Part shown: piece after piece, positions 1-6,836 of the stretch
How the letters are laid out: the number at the start of each line of letters is the position of its first letter
How positions within the stretch are numbered: the first letter of the stretch is position 1
DNA from: an uncultured Lachnospiraceae bacterium
Lineage (GTDB): Bacteria > Bacillota > Clostridia > Lachnospirales > Lachnospiraceae
Assembly (NCBI GenBank): GCA_934418055.1
Contig: CAKRWX010000017.1
Span: forward strand, 1-19,818
Length of the DNA: 19,818 nucleotides
Reading direction: 5' to 3'
Notes under the pieces: generated by a model
The model's database searches: none
What the model saw: the letters and a program-made list of their open reading frames with translations, nothing else
What the model was told of the DNA's origin: nothing
Position numbers and translations under genes: made by a program

Positions 1-493
1 GGCATGTAACAATCTTCTTTAACAATTCCTTGAAACTCATACTCTCTGAAACATACACAATTCCGACAGTCCATAAAAGAATATTGAATACAGTAACATA
101 TACACTTGCATACAGTACACCTTCTGAACCGTACATTGCCTGAATAAGCGGAAATCCCATATAAGCCGCATTGGAAAACATTCCGGCAAAGCAGATAATG
201 GGCTTATCGCTTCCCTTTATTTTCGCAGTCGCCGCCATCGCCACCACAATTCCAATCACTAAGGCAATGGTACTCCAGATCAGAGTCAGTACCAGATTGG
301 CCAGTATCTTCTCGTCAAACTCTGTCATATACGAATGAATGACCATGGCCGGAACCACCAGATATAATAACAGATCGGAAAAGCCTTTCTTGGCCTCCAC
401 CTTGATCGCTCCCGTTTTGCTGCATATGTAGCCTGCCAAAATCATACAGAATAATTCGATTACCTGCCGTGTCGTAATCATCGCTAATTCCAT
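1..493 (-). CDS. AEC-family (auxin efflux carrier type) transporter, 3' part outside the window
   Basis: This is the first 164 residues of a membrane transporter; the rest lies beyond the left edge. The translation starts MELAMITTRQVIELF and has hydrophobic helices at about residues 8-25, 40-52, 65-88 and 125-147. The segments MILAGYICSKTGAI and CFAGMFSNAAYMGFPL are typical of the N-terminal half of AEC permeases, which are usually about 300-320 residues and export or import small organic acids or related anions. The start is set by AGGTGA eight to nine bases upstream. The gene lies downstream of the terminator at 619-656 and probably has its own promoter. The substrate cannot be told from sequence. 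The family call is fairly sure; the function is not. Confidence 0.75.
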   Translation of the reverse strand, partial: MELAMITTRQVIELFCMILAGYICSKTGAIKVEAKKGFSDLLLYLVVPAMVIHSYMTEFDEKILANLVLTLIWSTIALVIGIVVAMAATAKIKGSDKPIICFAGMFSNAAYMGFPLIQAMYGSEGVLYASVYVTVFNILLWTVGIVYVSESMSFKELLKKIVTC

Positions 494-545
494 CGTTGTT
501 CACCTATCCTTTTTATTTTCTGTCTTTCCCCCCGGAATCATCAGT

Positions 546-554
546 ATGATACCA
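546..554 (-). promoter_or_regulatory. Candidate extended -10 promoter for the AEC transporter gene
   Basis: Read on the minus strand this is TGG followed by TATCAT, an extended -10 element about 53 bases before the start codon. No good -35 hexamer is seen at 17 bases. The near-palindrome ACTTTTT-C-AAAAAAGT lies just upstream (556 onward) and could be an operator. This is weak support, from pattern alone. Confidence 0.35.
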
Positions 555-614
555 CACTTTTTCAAAAAAGTTCATAAAAAAATACAATCCTGGCAAAATT
601 TTACCCTAATACGC

Positions 615-656
615 AAAAGAATCCGTGGCTGGTTTAAAAACCTTTGCCACGGATTC
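615..656 (-). terminator. Rho-independent terminator of the uronide operon
   Basis: An 11-bp perfect stem (GAATCCGTGGC at 619-629 with GCCACGGATTC at 646-656) is followed on the minus strand by TTTT. The inner part GGTTT/AAACC extends the hairpin. It lies about 50 bases past the stop of the GH2 gene, the last gene of the six-gene operon. Confidence 0.85.
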
Positions 657-707
657 TCCCGTTCATGATTTTTGAAATTCACGATTATTCAAGACGTTTC
701 TTTCTCC

Positions 708-2384
708 TTAGCGGAAATCCGGATAAGAATGATACAGTCTCTTTACAACATCATAGGATAATTTTCTTCTGCGGTACTCGTCCACGATACCTTTGTTATT
801 CATGGTTCTTGGACGGTTGCTGAACCACTCATTGCTGATCCGCACATCACAGAACTGCCAGATATAGATGCCGCTGCAGCCTTCCTGGTTTAATACTGCG
901 GTGATCTGATTCTCCAGTGCTTTCGCCTGGTATTCTTCCGTCCACTTGCACATATTCTGGTTGCGGTAACCATAGATGGCACCAGCACCAATCTCTGTTA
1001 CTAAGAATGGTTTGCCTGCGCCTTCACTGCCAGTCTGTACCCAGTTATAAATATCTGGTACATACTCGCTGGCCGGAGTATCATGATACCATTCTGGATA
1101 TAAGTTGTAGGATACAATCTCTGGAAGACCAAAGCAGATATCTGTCTTAAAGCGGCAGCTTGCAGAAGATCTTGGTCTGGAAGTATCCAGCTTCTTGATC
1201 AGATCATACTGCTTCTTATAGCACTCATAGCCATACTCCGTATCGCTGGCGCACTCATTTAAGATACCCCAGATAATGATGCTTGGATGGTTGATATGAG
1301 CCGTAATCATCTCCTGGATACAAGCCTCTGCCTGAGGCTCAAAGTTCGGATTCTGCATCTGTTCCAGAACCAGTCCTCTTGCATGGTTCTCTTCCCATAC
1401 CAGGATACCCTGCTCATCACAGAGATCTAAGAAAATCTCATCATTTGGATAATGGGATGTACGGATGGAGTTTGCTCCCAGATCCTTCGCGATCTGTAAA
1501 TCCTGCTCAATTGCCGAAACAGGAAGAGCACAGCCATACATCGGATGATCCTCATGACGGCAGAAGCCTTTGATCCTTAACTTCTTACCATTTAATAAAA
1601 TGTCTTTTCCCGCAGTTCTGATCTCACGGAAACCAATGCGGTCAGCCAGATCATCAAAAGCACCGTCAGCATCAGAAAGGACTGCACAGATGGTATAGAG
1701 AACCGGATGATCCATCTCCCATACCTCCGGGGTTCCGGCATCTACGGTCTCCTCTACCAGGACTTCCTCTCCTGCTTTCAGATTTACTTCTTTGGTAATC
1801 TCAAACAAACCATCGATCGCTACCTGTAATTCTACGATTTTCTCTGCGTCCTCCAGGTTTACAACCTTCACTGCCAGCTTCACATTCCAGCCTTTTTCGG
1901 TCTTCTCCGGAACTGCGTGGATATACTCGATATACGCACCCTCCAGTTCCTCCATGGCAACTCCTCTGGAAATACCGCCGTAGCTCATATAATCATTCGG
2001 CACATGAAGCGCACTCTTCTCGCTGAAACGGTTATCTGCGATCACTTCCAGCTTATGGACACCTGGCTCCAGGTCCTTTAACATCACTGAAAATGGCGTA
2101 TAGGCATTATAATGGCTTCCTACTTCTTTGCCGTCCACCAGGACTGTTGCAGTATGACTGACACCCTTGAACACCAGACGGACGTTGCCCTCTGCCTCGA
2201 ATTCCTTGCGGAAGCTTCCAGTTCCACGATATGCAGAGAAATCCGGAAGATTTTCCCAGCAGCATGGTACCCATACCGGGTAAACGTTACCCTGGAATTC
2301 TCCCTCATTCGGGGAAAATTCCCATAAGCTGCTGCTCAGTTCTGTCACTTCTCTTAAATAATTGGTCTCAAATGTACGCAGCAT
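708..2384 (-). CDS. GH2 family beta-glucuronidase-like glycoside hydrolase
   Basis: A 558-residue GH2 enzyme: sugar-binding jelly roll (about 10-140), Ig-like sandwich (about 145-250) and TIM barrel (about 255-545). The acid/base is probably Glu377 in GILNECAS and the nucleophile Glu464 in LVTEIGAG. Residues 529-531 read N-N-K followed by G, matching the Asn-x-Lys motif with which beta-glucuronidases hold the uronate carboxylate. This separates it from GH2 galactosidases. The stretch between the barrel's VWEE and NHPS is about 17 residues shorter than in E. coli GusA, so it lacks the long active-site loop and may accept oligosaccharides. There is no signal peptide, so it is cytoplasmic. AAGGAGG lies a rather long 14 bases before the ATG, but an in-frame stop just upstream rules out an earlier start. 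It is the last gene of the operon. GH2 is near certain; beta-glucuronidase is likely. Confidence 0.85.
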   Translation of the reverse strand: MLRTFETNYLREVTELSSSLWEFSPNEGEFQGNVYPVWVPCCWENLPDFSAYRGTGSFRKEFEAEGNVRLVFKGVSHTATVLVDGKEVGSHYNAYTPFSVMLKDLEPGVHKLEVIADNRFSEKSALHVPNDYMSYGGISRGVAMEELEGAYIEYIHAVPEKTEKGWNVKLAVKVVNLEDAEKIVELQVAIDGLFEITKEVNLKAGEEVLVEETVDAGTPEVWEMDHPVLYTICAVLSDADGAFDDLADRIGFREIRTAGKDILLNGKKLRIKGFCRHEDHPMYGCALPVSAIEQDLQIAKDLGANSIRTSHYPNDEIFLDLCDEQGILVWEENHARGLVLEQMQNPNFEPQAEACIQEMITAHINHPSIIIWGILNECASDTEYGYECYKKQYDLIKKLDTSRPRSSASCRFKTDICFGLPEIVSYNLYPEWYHDTPASEYVPDIYNWVQTGSEGAGKPFLVTEIGAGAIYGYRNQNMCKWTEEYQAKALENQITAVLNQEGCSGIYIWQFCDVRISNEWFSNRPRTMNNKGIVDEYRRRKLSYDVVKRLYHSYPDFR

Positions 2385-2403
2385 AACTTTCTATATGGCC
2401 TCC

Positions 2404-3237
2404 TTAACCTTTAATACCAGATGATGCAATACCTTCTACGAAATACCGCTGAAGGAATGCAAACAGGATCAGTACCGGAATCAGGGCAACCGTTGCAGCT
2501 GCCATGATCTGTGCATAGTTTGAAGAGTACTGGGTATTGAACATACGCAGTAACAGCTGGATCGTTTTCTTGGATGTGGTGGAAATATAAATCAATGGAC
2601 CCATAAAATCATTCCACTCAAATGTGAAGGATGTGATACACAGTGTTGCGATCGCCGGTTTGGACAGCGGAAGCATGATCTTTGCCCAGATTCCATACTC
2701 GCTCAGTCCGTCGATTCTTGCTGCCTCCAGAAGTTCTGTAGGGATACCCATGAAGAACTGACGGATCAGGAATACGCCGGTTGCCGTAAATGCATGCATC
2801 AGGATCAGACCTAAATGGCTGTCAGTCAGATGGAACATGGTCATCATCTTATACTGAGGAACCATATATACCTGCCACGGAATCGCAATCGTCATCACGT
2901 ATAACATAAAGATCAGATCTCTGCCTTTAAATTCCAATTTTGCAAATGCATATGCAGCAAAGCTGGATGTCAGCAGCTGTAATACCGTGGTACACACGGT
3001 CAGCTTTGTCGTGTTAAAAAAGCCCTGCAGCAATGGCACTTTCTTCCAGATCTCCTGATAGTTGCTCCATACCGGTTCCTTTGGAATCCATACGATCGGA
3101 TAAGAGAATACGTCCTTCTCCAGTTTCAGGGAAGCAGAAATCATCCATGCAAAAGGTACTAACATGATCAATGCCATAAGGATCAGCACTGCATAGGTCA
3201 GAATGGTTTTTAATGTATTTTTAGCTTCTTTACTCAT
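2404..3237 (-). CDS. ABC sugar transporter permease, MalG type
   Basis: A 277-residue inner-membrane permease of the carbohydrate uptake CUT1 group. It has an N-terminal membrane helix (about 10-32), about five more helices, and the cytoplasmic EAA loop LLEAARIDGLSEYGIW followed by LPLSKPA, which docks on the ATPase. The C-terminus RYFVEGIASSGIKG is typical of MalG-like subunits. It would form a heterodimer with the permease encoded just upstream and take substrate from the lipoprotein encoded at 4296-5636. AGGAGG lies about nine bases before the ATG, and the stop overlaps the GH2 ribosome binding site. No ATP-binding subunit is encoded in the window, so a shared MsmK-type ATPase elsewhere is presumed. 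The uronide substrate is inferred from the neighbours only. Confidence 0.9.
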   Translation of the reverse strand: MSKEAKNTLKTILTYAVLILMALIMLVPFAWMISASLKLEKDVFSYPIVWIPKEPVWSNYQEIWKKVPLLQGFFNTTKLTVCTTVLQLLTSSFAAYAFAKLEFKGRDLIFMLYVMTIAIPWQVYMVPQYKMMTMFHLTDSHLGLILMHAFTATGVFLIRQFFMGIPTELLEAARIDGLSEYGIWAKIMLPLSKPAIATLCITSFTFEWNDFMGPLIYISTTSKKTIQLLLRMFNTQYSSNYAQIMAAATVALIPVLILFAFLQRYFVEGIASSGIKG

Positions 3238-3255
3238 TGCACGCTCCTCCTTTCC

Positions 3256-4176
3256 TTACATATCACCGGTAAACTTCTTCTCACACTTGAACTGGATCGT
3301 AGTCAGTACAAGAATGATTGCCAACAGCACCATCGCAACTGCACTTGCATAACCGAATCTGGAATTCTCAAATGCCATCTTATAGATATGGTATGCCAGT
3401 ACCTTCGTTGCCTCACCAGGACCACCCTGGGTGGTAATGTACATGGTATCGTAGGATTTGAAGGTACTTACCATTAACATCATTAAGATATAAAACGTGG
3501 TTGGAGTTACACATGGCCAGGTGATATTAATAAACTGCTGCCATTTGTTTGCTCCATCCAGGGAAGCTGCTTCATAGAGATCTCTGGAAACACCCTGCAG
3601 AGCAGCCAGATAAACGATCATGTAATAGCCCATGCCCTTCCAGATGGTCAGGCCAATGATGGTCGGCAGCGCCCATGTCTGGGATGCAGCCCATCTTGGT
3701 GGCTTGGAAACACCCAATGCGATCAAAAGATTATTAATAGGTCCTCTATCTGGATTAAATAAAGCCATCCATACAACTGCGATTGCTACCAGGGATGCTA
3801 CATATGGGAAAAACAGTACGGAACGGAAGAATGTACGTCCCTTTAACGGTTTATTCATCAGGATCGCAAGTCCCAAAGAAATGGCCATCGTGATCGGCAC
3901 AACGCCGATCGTAAAGTAAAGTGTATTGACTAAAGCAATTCGGAAACTGCGGTCTTTCGTGAACATATAAACGAAGTTCTTGAGTCCGACAAACTTGATC
4001 GGGTTACCGGAATCCCATTCACAGAAGCTTAATAAAATAGAAAATACAATCGGAATAAATGTTAATACAAAGAAACCAATCAGGTTTGGAAGGATAAAGG
4101 AATACGCTACTAAAGTTTTATGTCTTCTTAACGCTCCTTTACTTTTGGGTTTCTTTGCTTCTTCCCCTTTAGCCAT
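3256..4176 (-). CDS. ABC sugar transporter permease, MalF type
   Basis: A 306-residue CUT1 permease with about six membrane helices and the EAA loop LYEAASLDGANKWQQF followed by ITWPCVTPT. The motif TQGGPGEATKVLAYHIYK near the C-terminus is characteristic of MalF/LacF-like subunits. An upstream in-frame TTG at 4203 would add nine residues, but the ATG at 4176 is preceded at nine bases by AGAAGGAGG, so I use the ATG. It is separated from the binding-protein gene by about 120 bases containing a strong hairpin, and is followed 18 bases later by the MalG-type partner. Its role is the membrane channel of the operon's (oligo)saccharide importer. Confidence 0.9.
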   Translation of the reverse strand: MAKGEEAKKPKSKGALRRHKTLVAYSFILPNLIGFFVLTFIPIVFSILLSFCEWDSGNPIKFVGLKNFVYMFTKDRSFRIALVNTLYFTIGVVPITMAISLGLAILMNKPLKGRTFFRSVLFFPYVASLVAIAVVWMALFNPDRGPINNLLIALGVSKPPRWAASQTWALPTIIGLTIWKGMGYYMIVYLAALQGVSRDLYEAASLDGANKWQQFINITWPCVTPTTFYILMMLMVSTFKSYDTMYITTQGGPGEATKVLAYHIYKMAFENSRFGYASAVAMVLLAIILVLTTIQFKCEKKFTGDM

Positions 4177-4202
4177 AAGCTGATTCCTCCTTCTGAAAGA
4201 CA

Positions 4203-4232
4203 ACCGTCCGGAAGAAGCTTCCTCCGGACGGT
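4203..4232 (-). repeat. Intercistronic hairpin between binding-protein and permease genes
   Basis: A 10-bp perfect inverted repeat (ACCGTCCGGA at 4203-4212, TCCGGACGGT at 4223-4232) encloses the palindromic loop part GAAGCTTC. No T-run follows on the minus strand, so it is not a normal terminator. In comparable sugar operons such hairpins protect the 3' end of the binding-protein mRNA and lower permease expression. That role is inferred here. Confidence 0.7.
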
Positions 4233-4295
4233 CATCGTAAAATCATATAGCGGTCCAGTTTTTTCTACTGCTCGTTACATGCTTATATCTTTTTA

Positions 4296-5636
4296 TTACT
4301 GAGCTAATACCTCTTTCACACGGTCAGCCATCTCTTTCAGACCTTCTTCAACAGTAATGCTCTTGGTCATGATCGCACTGTGCTCTTCCTGGATCACGGA
4401 ATCGATTTCTTTGCCCTTAGCATTGATAGGCTGCTCCATTAATTTGTTCTCGCATCCTAAGTACTTGGAAAGTCCCTCTGGAGCATTTGGATACTGATCA
4501 TGCAGGGAATCAAAGATCTCGCCAACCTTATCAGAATTGTAACCAGGAACTACGCCACATTTTGCCAGAGTCTCAGCACCCTCTTCGCCACATACGAAGG
4601 TGATGAACTGCCATGCCTCTGCAGGATGTTTTGCATATGCGCCGATGGAAACAGGTGTTACACCGCCGACAGAGTTCTCGTTCTTGATTCCATCATTGTT
4701 CGGAAGTGCACATACACCCCAGTTAAAGTCTTTTACATTCTCACACAGCATATTGATATACCAGGTACCAATCTGTAACATCGCTGCCTGCTGGTTGTAG
4801 AATACGCCGCTGTAATGGATGTTAGAAGATTTCAGAACACCATAATCCTGAACCAGTCCTTCATCCTGCATTGCCAGGATCTCGTTATAGTAATCAGTTA
4901 AGTTTGCATAGGTATCTGGATCTGTAAAGTTAAATTTACCGGTTCTGTTTGGATAATTATATACGTTGGATGGCCAGGTATGTACATGAGCACCATATAC
5001 CTTATCATTGCCCTCGCCGCTGGTCATCTTAGCAGCCAGCTCATGATACTCAGCCATGGTCATACCATCTTCCGGATATGCAACGCCTGCTGCATCAAAC
5101 AGATCTTTGTTGTAGAAGATCAGGTTATTATCATAACGGAATGGTAATGCATAGGTCTTTCCGTCCATGGTCAGCTGATCTACCAGTCCGGAATACTTGG
5201 TTGCATCAAAGCTGTCATCGCTCTTAATGTACTCGTCCAGTGAATAGATGTGTCCCTGTTTGATCAATGCAGACAGAGCTGGTGTACCTTTCGTAAATAC
5301 AACATCGAAATCCTGCTTACCACTTAACTGGGTCACGATAACATTATCGTACTCATCAGCAGTAAACTCAACTACCTCAACCTTGATGTTTGGATACTTT
5401 GCCTGGAAAGCATCGATCATAGTTTTGTAATACTCAGTGTTGGAATAGTCCCATAATGCAACCTTAATGGTTACATCCTCTCCGGTTGCCTGTGCAACAT
5501 CAGATGGTGCTGCCTGAGAAGCTGCTGCTGTTGTCTCAGCGGAACCGCCGCCTGAAGAACTGCCTCCGCATCCGGTCAGTGAGCCTACTGCCATCATACC
5601 TGCTAACATTGCTGCCCAAAATCTTTTACTTTTCAT
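4296..5636 (-). CDS. ABC sugar transporter solute-binding lipoprotein
   Basis: A 446-residue extracytoplasmic binding protein of the MalE/CUT1 type. The signal peptide ends in the lipobox LTGC with the lipidated Cys at residue 23, followed by a Gly/Ser and ETTAAAS linker. The mature domain starts with VTIKVALWDYS and contains FQAKYPNIKVEV, DVVFTKG, LPFRYDNNLIFYNKDLF and EAWQFITFV, all typical landmarks of carbohydrate-binding proteins. It is anchored outside the membrane and delivers the sugar to the two permeases encoded next. AAGGAGG lies about ten bases before the ATG. The 45 bases between it and the GH88 gene are almost pure A+T. No direct evidence shows which sugar it binds; the neighbouring GH88 and GH2 genes suggest a uronate-containing oligosaccharide. 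Confidence 0.92.
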   Translation of the reverse strand: MKSKRFWAAMLAGMMAVGSLTGCGGSSSGGGSAETTAAASQAAPSDVAQATGEDVTIKVALWDYSNTEYYKTMIDAFQAKYPNIKVEVVEFTADEYDNVIVTQLSGKQDFDVVFTKGTPALSALIKQGHIYSLDEYIKSDDSFDATKYSGLVDQLTMDGKTYALPFRYDNNLIFYNKDLFDAAGVAYPEDGMTMAEYHELAAKMTSGEGNDKVYGAHVHTWPSNVYNYPNRTGKFNFTDPDTYANLTDYYNEILAMQDEGLVQDYGVLKSSNIHYSGVFYNQQAAMLQIGTWYINMLCENVKDFNWGVCALPNNDGIKNENSVGGVTPVSIGAYAKHPAEAWQFITFVCGEEGAETLAKCGVVPGYNSDKVGEIFDSLHDQYPNAPEGLSKYLGCENKLMEQPINAKGKEIDSVIQEEHSAIMTKSITVEEGLKEMADRVKEVLAQ

Positions 5637-5681
5637 TCTGTAACTCCTCCTTATAATAAAAAAATTATATAAATTTTATTA

Positions 5682-6821
5682 CTACCAGATAAACAACTCC
5701 TGACCGGATAATTTCATCACGGCTTCGATAAAGTAGTAATCCCCATAAATAATGGTGATCTCATGGCCGGACGGCTCATGATATGCCACTGTACATTTCT
5801 CCAGAAGCGGGTCAACCTCTGGACTCCACATGCTCCGCTTCTGATCCAGAGCCTGTAACAGCCTCAGTGCTTCTCTCTTATAGAGATCACTGTCCCTTCC
5901 TTCTGTATGCTTTGCCAGTTCAATCAGTCCACAGGCTGCAATCGCTGCTGCAGTGGAGTCTTCCAGCTGGCAATCCGCAGGCTGTCTGAAATCGATCGGG
6001 ATCAGACCGCTCTCCGGTGTATTAGAAATGAAATAATGGGCGATTTTTCTCGATGTATCCAGATATTCTTTCTTACCTGTGTGGATGTAGCTTAAAGCGA
6101 ATCCATACAGTCCCCAGGCCTGTCCACGGGTCCAGGAGGAACCAACCTCATAGCCCTGTCCGCCATAGGAACGGACCATCTCGCCTGTATCTGGATCAAA
6201 TTCCACGATGTGGTTCACAGAACCGTCGCCGCGGACGAAATTCTTCATAGCTGTGTCTGCGTGAGCCTGGGCGATCTGGGAAAATCTCGGATCACCAGTT
6301 ACCTCGCTTGCCCAATACAGAAGCGGAAGGTTCATCATACAGTCAATGATGGCCCAGCCTCTGTGATCATCCTCACCCCAGTCATTCCAGGCACGGATAA
6401 ATCTTCCGGCTAAATTAAATCTTCCAGCCAGGTTGTTGGCTGCTAAAATACCCCGGTTATAGGATGCCTGATCTTTGGTCACCCGGTAATCTGCAACTGC
6501 TGTCGGCAGCCACTTAAAACCATTATCGTGATCCAGTCCAGGGCTGTCCATCAGCACCTGATCCAGCTTGTCTTCCAGTTCTTTGGCTGATTTCTTATAA
6601 AGGTCATCACCGGTCAATGTATACATCTGCCACATGATGCCGCCCCAGAAGCCATTGGTCCACCATGCGACCTTCTCTTTCGAGGAATAATCATCAAACA
6701 CTCCATCTTTGGAAGAATATGGGATTTTTCCAACGTTTCGCTCAGTGACCGGTTTCCATTTGGTCTTTAACTTTTCGACCGTCTCCTGGATCCACTGGGC
6801 GTCCTGCTGTGTTATAGTCAT
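5682..6821 (-). CDS. GH88 unsaturated glucuronyl hydrolase
   Basis: A 379-residue (alpha/alpha)6-barrel enzyme. GH88 enzymes hydrate the 4,5 double bond of the unsaturated uronic acid left at the non-reducing end by polysaccharide lyases, which releases the sugar. The two catalytic aspartates are visible: Asp99 in LDHDNGF and Asp160 in AIIDCMMNLPLL, matching Asp88 and Asp149 of the Bacillus GL1 enzyme. The motifs WWTNGFWGG, YEVGSSWTRGQAWGLYG and IPIDFRQPA are also family-typical. There is no signal peptide, so it acts in the cytoplasm on imported lyase products. Its ribosome binding site AGGAG overlaps the stop of the DUF2264 gene, so the two are tightly coupled. The family call is very secure. 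Whether the substrate comes from a glycosaminoglycan, a plant or a bacterial polysaccharide cannot be seen. Confidence 0.93.
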   Translation of the reverse strand: MTITQQDAQWIQETVEKLKTKWKPVTERNVGKIPYSSKDGVFDDYSSKEKVAWWTNGFWGGIMWQMYTLTGDDLYKKSAKELEDKLDQVLMDSPGLDHDNGFKWLPTAVADYRVTKDQASYNRGILAANNLAGRFNLAGRFIRAWNDWGEDDHRGWAIIDCMMNLPLLYWASEVTGDPRFSQIAQAHADTAMKNFVRGDGSVNHIVEFDPDTGEMVRSYGGQGYEVGSSWTRGQAWGLYGFALSYIHTGKKEYLDTSRKIAHYFISNTPESGLIPIDFRQPADCQLEDSTAAAIAACGLIELAKHTEGRDSDLYKREALRLLQALDQKRSMWSPEVDPLLEKCTVAYHEPSGHEITIIYGDYYFIEAVMKLSGQELFIW

Positions 6822-6836
6822 ATATACGTTTCTCCT

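Noticed and set aside
315..503. 62-residue minus-strand frame MNNDGISDDYD...
   Set aside because: It is out of frame with the AEC transporter, whose membrane helices and ribosome binding site make the other frame the real gene.
4177..4203. TTG start adding nine residues to the MalF-type permease
   Set aside because: The TTG lies in the intercistronic hairpin and has no ribosome binding site, while the ATG at 4176 follows AGAAGGAGG.
5654..5681. TAATAAAA/TTTTATTA hairpin between the GH88 and binding-protein genes as a terminator
   Set aside because: The stem is only A-T pairs and the genes are clearly in one operon; it may simply be an A+T-rich spacer or a weak internal promoter.
6387..6432. 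Tandem LAGRFN/LAGRF duplication in the GH88 protein as a recent slippage event
   Set aside because: The two copies use different codons, and this helix commonly has similar repeats in GH88 proteins.
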